A stretch of 64,000 nt of DNA from Hsuehochloa calcarea (taxonomy: Eukaryota; Streptophyta; Magnoliopsida; Poales; Poaceae). Location of the stretch: assembly GCA_036346395.1 (NCBI GenBank), contig CM070604.1, positions 33,135,662-33,199,661 on the forward strand. The letters are read 5' to 3'. The notes under the pieces were generated by a model that searched no databases, was not told the DNA's origin, and saw only the letters and a list, made by a program, of their open reading frames with translations. Shown here one piece after another: positions 43,811 to 54,592 of this stretch (within the stretch, counting starts at the first letter, position 1; every line of letters starts with the position of its first letter). Made by a program: the position numbers and the translations under genes.

Positions 43811-46269
43811 TATAACACCCCAGCCCAACTCTGAGCCTAGAATGCCACCACACTACACTTTAAACTAATAATTATCGACACACTCTAATATTACATCAAG
43901 GAGACAATGATAATCAAATCAATGGATCACAAATGAACATGTATAATTATGGATCAAGCGACAATAAAAAAAACAATGGGAAATTATAACCAGGCAAATA
44001 ATCCAAAGCAGCATCAACCAATGAATCCAAATTAATCAAGCAAATAGTCTAGTCCAAATGATATCCCAAACATTATTCAATAACTAACATGTCCAAGTGT
44101 AAACCAATACTGAATGAAAAGATTACCATGGCGAATGATCATGTGATGTCCATGTGCTCTACTCGCTCTCAGTTACGGCAACCTCGAAGATCACCTAAAA
44201 ACATCAATAGAGCAAGGGTGAGTCCACGACTCAGCAAACACATCGATATACAACGATAATAATAAATCAACAGCAATCAATAACTTCTTTATCATCACAG
44301 GCACTTTCATTAATGTTCTCAGTCATTAATCTCATTTATGAATGCAACTCTATTCTACATGTCCACATGCACTTCTTTCGCAGATACCGGTATAGCGTGG
44401 TGAATGCTCGCGACAACATTCACTCTCAAGCCCGTTCCTCCATAAGGATCGGGGACCTCCTCCACTCCCGTGGAGTTGTGATCATAAAGATCACCTTCTC
44501 TTATGCAAAGATGCTTATGAATGCAAACATGCAAACTCCATCATAAACATCATATCCAACTTTTCATCATGCTTGTCAACAAAGATATAAATATACCAAT
44601 TATTTGTTTGCAATTAAACCAAATAAAAGCACAACAATAATGGTAATGGAAGATACAGAAAACAGTGATCGATCATTGATCGCTGTCTACCATGCACTTG
44701 CCTTTACTAGTTGCGACGCACAATTTGATTAGAAGACGGCAACAAGCACGACGCCTCTCCTATATTAAATACACCAACTTCAATACAAATTACAGCAACA
44801 AGAATAGCAATCAATATACATCGCTCCTACACGTCCCCGAATATACCACGTTACGCCGGTACCAAAAAGTTACCCATTGCTGACTTAGTACTAAAACGGA
44901 TGTAACTTTTGACTCGAAAGTCCGATCACAACAAACCACCCCATTCTGGATTCTTTATAAAATCACCCACATTTTCTTAGATTACAAAGACTTCTAATTA
45001 AATCATCTAACCCTCCGTATTTAGCCCAGAAAGCCGATCTGTCCGCTTCGGAACAGCAGGTCTTCCTAATTTCATAACTTTTGTTTTACTCAATCAAAAT
45101 GCGCGTTCTCAGATTCTACAGAACCATTGGACAATTATCTACAACTTTCATGTAGATCAAAAACTCTAATTAAGCTATTTTCTATTTTTAATTTACAGTC
45201 TACCAAAACAGCGCCGAAAGACGTTAACCCTAAAAACAGCGGCCTTCTCAAAATCATATCTCGAAATCTACTTGTCCGATTGACACGATAAAATATGCTA
45301 TAGAAAGATATCGAAATTATCTACAATTAACTAGTAGATGATATTTTCAAATTTCGCCATTAAGATACCCGAATAATTCGTTCAACAGAACAGCGGCTAA
45401 ACATATCTATTAATCAGCTTCTCTAATAGAAACTTATAAAAACCTCTCTAACAATCTCTAATTAAAATCTCTAATTAATTCAGCAAAGCAGGGATGAAAC
45501 AAAATTACATATCGTTACCCATTTGAATCCAAATCTTGGCTTCTTTTCTTCTAACTTTCTCCTCTTCTGTTCACGATTGATAGACAAGTGCTAAATATGA
45601 AGCACTAAAATCTTCCAGTAGCAACCAACTAGCAGTGGCAGTACCACTTGGATGTCACGCGCCGGCCGGAGGTTAGGCAATCTGGCCAATCGGCAAACAA
45701 CCAGGCCACACTCGGACTCCACGCGCCGGCAAAGAAGCGCACACGGCGAGCACACACGCCGCGCAACAACGCACGGCGATGCGGCAACAAGACAGAGATC
45801 GACAACGCAGACACGGCATGGCGATCGTCTCATTGAAATCAAGACACTCGGCGATCGCCCGGCTTGCGCAGCACTCGGTGATTAGGCGGCGTCCACAGTA
45901 GAGGAGCGATCGATCGGTAGCGCCACGCAGTATGAGGAAAAAAGTGGCTGGCGGCGCACAGCAAAACAAAAGCGATTTGGCTTCGGCGCAAGAAGATCGC
46001 GCAGAAGAAAAAACAAGAAGACACACTGCAGATTGGTGGCGGTGGCTTGGGAAGAAAAAGAATTGGCTAGGGTTTTCTAGAAAATCCGAAGTCCATTTAT
46101 ATAGCTCTAAAAATTCTGAAATTCTATTTTTTACAAATTCTTTCTATTTAATTACGCCCAAGCCCTTAAGACGGTTTTAATTAATTATTTATTGTTACTA
46201 TTTAATTAATTACTCTCCGACCCTTAAGACGCGATTATTAATATTAATATTATTTTTCAGAGTATTACA
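43811..46269 (-). repeat. 3' LTR of the 10-kb gypsy element
   Basis: On the - strand it runs from TGTAATACTCTG to GGGTGTTATA. A TATA box (TATATAAAT on the - strand, 46095-46103) lies near its 5' side, with a GC-rich leader after it (45650-46050). A patch at about 45720-46060 differs from the other LTR by many small changes, whereas the rest is nearly identical. Confidence 0.95.
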
Positions 46270-46284
46270 TTCTACCCCCCTTAA
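46270..46284 (-). other. Polypurine tract of the 10-kb gypsy element
   Basis: On the - strand it reads TTAAGGGGGGTAGAA immediately before the LTR start TGTAATACTC. The last codons of the integrase/chromodomain frame end at 46281, overlapping the tract. Confidence 0.9.
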
Positions 46285-47560
46285 CGGAATTCGACCCCGA
46301 ATTCTACTCGCCGTTCTACTCCAAGAAAAAGCGCACTGGCGAAATTAAACAACAAAATAACACGTGCAGACGTGAACAACTCCGGGTATCGCTCGCGCAT
46401 GCGAGACTCCAACTCCCAAGTCGCCTCTCTCTCGGACTGATGCGTCCACAGCACCTTAACGTATACCAACGTCTTGTGCCTCAGCACTCGCTCCGACCTC
46501 TACAGAATGCGCGCCGGACGCGACTCAACTGTGAGGTCTTGCTCAATAGTCAGCGGCTCTAATGAAATCTTATGCTCGGGTCTCTCAAAACTTTCTCGGC
46601 ATCGAGGCGTGAAACACATTATGAACTCCACGCATGGACTCAGGAAGGTCCAGGCGGTAAGCTAACTTCCCAATTCTTGCAATAATCGAGAACGGTCCAA
46701 CGTACCTCGGGCTAAGCTTTCCTTTGGTACCAAATCGAACAATACCTTTAGTGGGAGACACTCTCAAGAGCACCTGGTCACCCACCGCAAACTCCAAGTC
46801 ACGCCTCCTCAAATCAGCATAACTTTTACATCTTACTCGAGTCGCTAATGATTACGCCTCACCATGGCCACACGCTCAACGGTCTTCTGAATCCAGTCCG
46901 GACCCAAAATTGCCTTCTCTCCAACTACATCCCAACAAAGCGGCGATCTGCACTTCCGCCCATAGAGAACCTCAAATGGCGCGGCTCTAATACTGGAATG
47001 GTAACTATTATTATAAGCAAACTCTGCAAGCGGCAACTGGTCCTCCCAACTACCCTTCCAAGACAAGACGCAAGATCGCAGCATGTCCTCCAAAGTCTGA
47101 ATAGTGCGCTCTGATTGCCCATCATGCATGGGTGAAACAGCAGACTCGGTAATTTGTGTGCCCAATGCACTCTGCAGACTCTCCCAGAACTTGGAGACAA
47201 ACTTCGCGTCCCTGTCAGAAATGATGGTCTTTGGCACACCATGCAGTCTTACTATCTCACGCACATAAATAGGAGCTAGATCACTCGCTGAATTTGTCGT
47301 GCGAATAGGGATGAAGTGTGCAGATTTGCTGAATCGATCCACCACTACCCAAACCGCATCCTTCCCTCGCGGCGAACGAGGCAACGCCACCACAAAGTCC
47401 ATAGAGATATCATCCCAAGGCCAGCTGGGAACCTCCAAAGGCGCAATAACCTGCGGGGCGCTTGTGCTCGGCTTTCACTTGCGACAAACACCACAAGAAG
47501 CCACATAGTTAGCAATGTCCACCTTCATTCTTTTCCACCAAAATTTCATTTGAGATCTCG
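46281..47560 (-). pseudogene. Integrase and chromodomain-like tail of the 10-kb element
   Basis: From higher to lower coordinates: a zinc-binding region (about 47560-47450, frameshifted), the integrase core (47438-46845) with acidic residues in ISMDFV, ISDRDAKF and ERTIQTLE, the GPF/Y-like module LSPRYVGPF (46812-46585), then a chromodomain-like end (46487-46281; VKVLWTHQSEREATWELES). At least three frame changes interrupt it. A short stretch around residue 110 of the core does not match the related + strand copy at 21.1 kb. The chromodomain may direct insertion to heterochromatin. Confidence 0.92.
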
Positions 47561-47618
47561 ATACATCTTAGTCTCACGGGATGAGCGATTATGCAGTGCG
47601 ATGTGCCTCCTCGAAATA

Positions 47619-48281
47619 TCATTTTGACCTCCGCTTCAGCAGCACGCAAAGGCGGCCTTTAAACCTCAAAGTACCAGAATCATCCATACTGAAATCACCC
47701 TCTTTGCCCTCATCCAGACGCTTCCTAACCTCCTGTAATAACCGGTCACTCTGTTGTGCCTCCCGCACACGGTCTGGAATAGCTGACTCAAGAATCAACT
47801 GAGTCTCAACATGTGAGGTGCCTGCATAACAATAAGATATTCCCATGCGATCAAAATCAGCAATGAGGCAATCTAGAGTAGCAGGAGTCGCCTTGCGACT
47901 AAGGGCATCAGCAACAACATTGGCCTTGCCTGGATGATACTGAATAGTAAGATCATAATCCTTGATCAACTCCAACCACCTCCTTTGCCTCAAATTCAGA
48001 TCCTTCTGAGTGAAGATATACTTGAGACTCTTGTGATCTGTGAAAATATCACAAGGCTCACCGTATAGATAATGCCTCCAAATCTTGAGAGCAAAAACCA
48101 CCGCAACCAACTCGAAATCATGAGTGGGATAATTCTGCTCGTGCTTCTTTAACTGTCTCGACGCATAAGCAATCACCTTACCGTCTTGCATGAGAACACA
48201 GCCAAGACCCACTCGTGGCGATCTGAAAAGGCGTGAACCGCTTCCTGGCTCGGGAAGAGTGAGAATAGGAGAGGTCACCAA
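47619..48281 (-). pseudogene. RNase H domain of the 10-kb element
   Basis: The frame carries the classic gypsy RNase H motifs: GLGCVLMQ, YASRQLKKHE, the DFELVAVVFALKIWRHYLYG helix, DHKSLKYIF, and HPGKANVVADALSRK, followed by the RNase H-integrase linker. It overlaps the RT frame in another phase (48178-48281), so a frameshift separates them. The first conserved Asp region near the frame start is scrambled. Confidence 0.92.
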
Positions 48282-49520
48282 CTTTGTCCTTCAAAATGCG
48301 AAATCTAACGCTCACACTCATCACCCACTGGAATCTCACACCTTTCTGAGTAAGTTGAGACATCGGCTTGGCAATGATAGAGAAATCCTGCACAAAACGC
48401 CGATAATAACCAGCCAAACCCAGAAAACTCCTCACCTCCTTCACGCTAGTCGGCCTCTTCCAATCCACCACTGTAGAGACCTTACTAGGATCAACAGCAA
48501 TACCCTGAGGATTTATCACATGACCCAGAAAACCCACTTCTGAAATCCAGAACTCACACTTCTTCAACTTAGCATAGAACTTGTGCTCTCTCAAAGTATC
48601 TAAAACCAGCTTCAAATGACGCTCATGATCCTCATTAGTCTTGGAATAGATAAGAATATCATCAATGAACACCACCACGAAGTCATCTAGATACTCGTGT
48701 AACATGTTGTTCATGGTCTCCATAAAAATGGCAGGTGCATTAGTCAATCCAAAAGACATAACTTTATACTCATAATGCCCATACCTGGTGGAGAAAGCAG
48801 TCTTCTCTACGTCCTGCTCACGCACACGGATTTGATTATACCCTGACTGGAGATCAATCTTGGAGAATACTTGAGCTCCATTCCACCGATCAAACAAGTC
48901 CTCAATGCGAGGCAATGGATATTTATTCTTGATTGTGACTGCATTAAGCGCACGATAATCAATACACATGCGCCAACTCCCATCCTTCTTCTCTGTGAAT
49001 AGAACAGGAGCTCCCCACGGCGATACACTACGCCTGATCAAACCTTTAGCCAACAAATCATCCAACTGCTTCTTCAACTCGTCCTGAAATGGACGTGCTA
49101 ATCGATATGGAGACATCGAGATGGGACGAGTACCCGGAACAAGATCAATGCGAAACTCCACGTCTCGCGCAGGTGGCAAGCCCGGAAGATCAACTGGGAA
49201 CACATCTGGGTAATCACTAACCACTGGAATCTCCTCAATCTGCGAAGCCACGCTCGGTTTCTCAGCAAGAGCTAAAAGAAGTCCAGTTTTCACTGCACGC
49301 TGACCCGGGAACAATCCAGCCAACATTGAAAGAGAGCGCGGAGGCGCACTCCCCTGAAAGGTCAACGTCTCCCGGGCGGGTGCGCGCGAGACATTCTCTG
49401 AAACAAGATATCACGGCTCGATAAGAGTGCAACCAATCCATACCCAAGATAACGTCGAGCGGCTCCATTTGAATAACTATCAAATTCGCGTGAACTTCTC
49501 TCCATCAATAATAATAGAAC
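48178..49520 (-). pseudogene. Protease end and reverse transcriptase of the 10-kb element
   Basis: A short frame (49483-49400) holds the end of the protease (LGMDWL). The main frame (49365-48178, 395 codons) carries the RT: the SPYRLAR and PWGAPVLFTEKKDGSWRMC motifs, DYRALNAVT, IDLQSGYNQIR, FGLTNAP, and the catalytic FIDDIL at about 48669-48652. It continues through the thumb and connection (VRSFLGLAGYYRRF). The RT core is intact; the frame is lost at about 48290, just before RNase H. RT copies the element's RNA in particles. Confidence 0.95.
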
Positions 49521-49599
49521 ACCGGGACAAGCAGTAGAACTAGCAATAATACCCCGGAGAACTAACCAACACCGATGAGAAATCCATCGCATACTCAAG

Positions 49600-51081
49600 T
49601 TCGCTCTCCTAGCAAGCGCCGTCGAAACAAGCGAAAAGGTAGCCCCGAATCAAAAGGACTAAAGCATCAAACGAATCCACAAGCAAAGTACTGTCACCAC
49701 GTCGGGGCGGCCCACGGACTCATTGTGGGCATGGCGTACACTCGGTGGCGCCATTGCGAAGAAGACGATGCCGGGCGGCGAGCCCCAACAATCTGCGTGG
49801 CGGTGCGGTAAGGCGGTCGTGCAACTTTGATGCGGTCTTAGAAGGTGGCGGTGCCGATAGTACCTATTTGGGCGCCCAAGTGAAGGAAATGGCATCGCCG
49901 GAGGAGCGATCATCATCCGGAAAGATCCTCGGCGGGACCATCAAGAAGAAGATGGCACAGCTCCCACTTGATCACGCTAAGCGGGTTACGGCGACACACC
50001 GCTCCTTGTGACCCGTCGGCCACACCGACGGCAATCTCCCGTCCAAGTGCACTCGGCGTGCGGTGTCCATCACCGCACTTAAAGCAAAGCATGCCACCTA
50101 CAGGGCAGACGAAGAGCCGAGTACTGCAAAAGGACGAGGCGCCAAGAAGAGAACGGCCTCGATCGCTAGACTGAGCATTGCGGTCCTCCTTGAATTTCTT
50201 GAAAGCGTGTCGAGCAGACCCACTTCCTCACTAGAACTCCTCTTGGTCACCACCAGAAGCAACCAGTCCACCAGAGGCTTGCGGCCCCTTTGTGAGCTGC
50301 ATCTCCAACTCCATGCCCCTAGCTTGCTCCACAACAGAGCTGTAGTCACAGAGTGGAGTAGCTCCCAACACATGTCGGTACTCGAGTTGAGACCCGACGG
50401 AACCTCTTGGCTTCTGCGGATCATCGTTACGCTCTTGAAGGAAGCGAACCAAGTTGTTGAACTCGGCCTCATACTCGGAATAGACCTCTTCCCACGAGCA
50501 AAGGTCGTCAAGGCAACCTCCATCTTCTCAACAAATGAATAGGGGTAGAACTTCCCCTTGAACTGATCAACAAAATCCTCCCAAGTGACTGGACCTTGAG
50601 TGGCGGTCCTCGAAGACAACACGCCCTCCCACTAAATATCTGCTTGCCCTTTCAGCTGAAAGGCTACAAAACGGACCCTCTGAAGTGAAGACATCTCTAA
50701 AGCTCCAAACTGCCTCTCCATGTAGCGCAACCAGTCCGCTGCTTGGACCGGTGTGCCCGACCCGTCAAACGAATCAAACCTCAACCCCATCCACTCCCGA
50801 AGTGACATCCGCGCCTCGAGGCGGGAGGATGTGCGGCAGAGCAACAACATCTGCCGCGACAACGAGGCTGCCGGCGCCTGTTGACGAAGAGCACGTATCT
50901 CTCCCACCAACTCTCTCAGCAAAGCGGGGGTCTCATCCTGGACCACAACCGGAGGCGGGTCAACAACAACCCCCTCAGCTACTGACTCATCTGCTACAAG
51001 AGGTGGCTCCACGGAACCTCTTCCGCGACCCCGACCTCCACGACCGCGGCCACCACGACCACATCCTCTACCCCTCGGCAT
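49600..51081 (-). pseudogene. Degenerate gag of the 10-kb element
   Basis: The start codon is ATG at 51081. A Gly-Arg-rich N terminus leads into a capsid-like helix block (MERQFGALEMSSLQRVRFVAFQLKGQADI). A Trp codon is then TAG (50632-50634). The same frame resumes (TWEDFVDQFKGKFYPYSF, 50600-50470), but a shift near 50455 moves it to another frame (50452-50231). Around 50000-50090 two CCHC knuckles can be made out (CFKCG and CRRCG) but are split by one- and two-base deletions. The gag is not expressible as sequenced. Confidence 0.88.
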
Positions 51082-51331
51082 AGCTACCAACCACAATCAA
51101 CAATACACAATGAGTTCAAAGCTCAAAGTAAACTCATGCATCAATAAACAACATAACGGAAGCGTAAAAACTATATTCGTACCTCTCTCTAACCTACTGT
51201 GCACTAGTGTGTCAAATTTTAGGTTAGTTAACCATTAGCAAATTTTAGTTGATTTACTAATACTAAAACAAATTTTTTAACAATTTTAGTTTGCCTAAGT
51301 TGTTAATCTATTCACCACGGACCTAAAGCCC

Positions 51332-51343
51332 GCTCTGATACCA
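51332..51343 (-). other. Primer-binding site (initiator tRNA-Met)
   Basis: TGGTATCAGAGC on the - strand, two bases inside the right LTR, matches initiator tRNA-Met exactly. Confidence 0.95.
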
Positions 51344-51345
51344 AC

Positions 51346-53808
51346 TATAACACCCCAGCCCAACTCTGAGCCTAGAATGCCACCACACTACACTTTAAAC
51401 TAATAATTATCGACACACTCTAATATTACATCAAGGAGACAATGATAATCAAATCAATGGATCACAAACGAACATGTATAATTATGGATCAAGCGACAAT
51501 AAAAAAACAATGGGAAATTATAACCAGGCAAATAATCCAAAGCAGCATCAACCAATGAATCCAAATTAATCAAGCAAATAGTCTAGTCCAAATGATATCC
51601 TAAATATTATTCAATAACTAACATGTCCAAGTGTAAACCAATACTGAATGAAAAGATTATCATGGCGAATGATCATGTGATGTCCATGTGCTCTACTCGC
51701 TCTCAGTTACGGCAACCTCGAAGATCACCTAAAAACATCAATAGAGCAAGGGTGAGTCCACGACTCAGCAAACACATCGATATACAACGATAATAATAAA
51801 TCAACAGCAATCAATAACTTCTTTATCATCACAGGCACTTTCATTAATGTTCTCAGTCATTAATCTCATTTATGAATGCAACTCTATTCTACATGTCCAC
51901 ATGCACTTCTTTCGCGTATACCGGTATAGCGTGACTGAATGCTCGCGACAACATTCACTCTCAAGCCCGTTCCTCCATAAGGATCGGGGACCTCCTCCAC
52001 TCCCGTGGAGTTGTGATCATAAAGATCACCTTCTCTTATGCAAAGATGCTTATGAATGCAAACATGCAAACTCCATCATAAACATCATATCCAACTTTTC
52101 ATCATGCTTGTCAACAAAGATATAAACATACCAATTATTTGTTTGCAATTAAACCAAATAAAAGCACAACAATAATGGTAATGGAAGATGCAGAAAACAG
52201 TGATCGATCATTGATCGCTGTCTACCATGCACTTGCCTTTACTAGTTGCGACGCACAATTTGATTAGAAGACGGCAACAAGCACGACGCCTCTCCTATAT
52301 TAAATACACCAACTTCAATACAAATTACAGCAACAAGAATAGCAATCAATATACATCGCTCCTACACGTCCCCGAATATACCACGTTACGCCGGTACCAA
52401 AAAGTTACCCATTGCTGACTTAGTACTAAAACGGATGTAACTTTTGACTCGAAAGTCCGATCACAACAAACCACCCCATTCTGGATTCTTTATAAAATCA
52501 CCCACATTTTCTTAGATTACAAAGACTTCTAATTAAATCATCTAACCCTCCGTATTTAGCCCAGAAAGCCGATCTGTCCGCTTCGGAACAGCAGGTCTTC
52601 CTAATTTCATAACTTTTGTTTTACTCAATCAAAATGCGCGTTCTCAGATTCTACAGAACCATTGGACAATTATCTACAACTTTCATGTAGATCAAAAACT
52701 CTAATTAAGCTATTTTCTATTTTTAATTTACAGTCTACCAAAACAGCGCCGAAAGACGTTAACCCTAAAAACAGCGGCCTTCTCAAAATCATATCTCGAA
52801 ATCTACTTGTCCGATTGACACGATAAAATATGCTATAGAAAGATATCGAAATTATCTACAATTAACTAGTAGATGATATTTTCAAATTTCGCCATTAAGA
52901 TACCCGAATAATTCGTTCAACAGGACAGCGGCTAAACAGATCTATTAATCAGCTTCTCTAATAGAAACTTATAAAAACCTCTCTAACAATCTCTAATTAA
53001 AATCTCTAATTAATTCAGCAAAGCAGGGATGAAACAAAATTACATATCGTTACCCATTTGAATCCAAATCTTGGCTTCTTTTCTTCTAACTTTCTCCTCT
53101 TCTGTTCACGATTGATAGACAAGTGCTAAATATGAAGCACTAAAATCTTCCAGTAGCAACCAACTAGCAGTGGCAGTACCACTTGGATGTCACGCGCCGG
53201 CCGGAGGTTAGGCAATCTGGCCAATCGGCAAACAACCAGGCCACACTCGGACTCCACGCCGGCAAAGAAGCGCACATGGCGAGCACACACGCCGTGACAA
53301 CGCACTGCAGCGATAGCGGCCGGCCTGAGGAGATCGACAACGCGAACCGCAGCAGCGATCGTCTCGGTGAAATCAGCAGCACTCGGCGACTGCTTCGGCT
53401 TGCGTAGGCACTCGGCTGATTGGGCGGCGTCCACAGTATGAGGCGATCCAGTAGCGGCAGCACGCAGCGAGAGGAAAAAAAGTGGCTGGCGGCGCACAGC
53501 AAAACAAAAGCGATTTGGCTTCGGCGGCAGCAGTGCGCAGGAAGAAAAAAACAGCAGCAACACGGCAGATTGGCTGGCGGCTGGCTTGGGAAGAAAAAGA
53601 ATTGGCTAGGGTTTTCTAGAAAATCCGAAGTCCATTTATATAGCTCTAAAAATTCTGAAATTCTATTTTTTACAAATTCTTTCTATTTAATTACGCCCAA
53701 GCCCTTAAGACGGTTTTAATTAATTATTTATTGTTACTATTTAATTAATTACTCTCCGACCCTTAAGACGCGATTATTAATATTAATATTATTTTTCAGA
53801 GTATTACA
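51346..53808 (-). repeat. 5' LTR of the 10-kb gypsy element
   Basis: It begins TATAACACCCC and ends GTATTACA on the + strand, followed by the CCAAG duplication. Its TATA-like box (53634-53642) drives transcription leftward on the - strand. It differs from the left LTR mostly in 53258-53585. Confidence 0.95.
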
Positions 53809-53813
53809 CCAAG

Positions 53814-54592
53814 AGGTTCAAATTTTAATTTAACGTGTACTCCTTGTTTCCCCCTTCTAATTTATACGCATGTTAGTGGAATTAATAAAAATATAATGAT
53901 ACGAAAGTACTGGTATCGTTTGGATGGGACAAATCTTAGTAGTTGTGTATGTCAGTGATCAGCGTTTGACCGCATGGGGCAAAATATAATGATACTTATC
54001 TTTGTATTAGAGGGTGGTATGTACTCTCACGCCTACTTGCGTAGAAAGTGTTAGGCATGCGACGACTAACAATAGCAGCAATGGCATTGACTAGGGGTTA
54101 CGCAGATTTTCCTATAATAAAGGAAAAGGAAATTTTACAAGGTCTCAAGGAGCAAACCGAATCGAAGACGAATTCCGATTCTTGGATGCTGCTAGATAGG
54201 CCAAAAGTAAAATATGTTTAGTAAGCTACACAAAGAATCGCGTGTGCTAAATATGAATGTGAAGTGTTACCGTTTGTCCGGCACAACGCGGTAGCTAGAA
54301 AATATGAGGCTGTAGGTGTGGTTATCCGTGAGATATAAATTGTAAGGAAATCAGGTTAGCTTTGTAATGTCTTGTTTAATTAGATGAACTAGAAATTGAA
54401 TTAGAGGAAAGAGGGAAAGGGAGGAAGGGAGTGGGCCATGGCAGGGCCCAACCTGACCCCATGTTTGACCTGGCAAGAGGTCATGTGCACCCTACTTAAG
54501 GAGAGGAGGGGGAAGGCGGTCGGCCTTGCCCCCAAAAGCCCTAGTCGCACCTTCTGCTGCTCTTTGGCCTAGCTGTGACAGCCACTAGCTGT
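53814..54592. other. Intergenic DNA between gypsy and hAT elements
   Basis: AT-rich with a short purine-rich stretch (54405-54435). A segment at 54480-54560 (CCTACTTAAGGAGAGGAGG then GCCCTAGTCGCACC) could be part of an LTR leader. No gene recognised. Confidence 0.5.

Larger units (their letters stand above)
43811..53808 (-). mobile_element. Near-complete Tekay-like gypsy retrotransposon (10 kb)
   Basis: LTRs 43811-46269 and 51346-53808 (about 2.46 kb each) flank a 5.1-kb interior in the - orientation. A perfect 5-bp duplication, CCAAG, lies at 43806-43810 and 53809-53813. The order on the - strand is LTR, primer site, gag, protease, RT, RNase H, integrase, chromodomain-like tail, polypurine tract, LTR. 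By eye the LTRs differ by only about ten substitutions over 1.9 kb outside one scrambled patch, so the insertion looks recent, yet the coding region has several frameshifts and a stop. It is one of the youngest-looking elements in the window. Confidence 0.95.

Noticed and set aside
49575..50542. + strand frames opposite the gypsy gag
   Set aside because: They are antisense shadows of the broken gag region.
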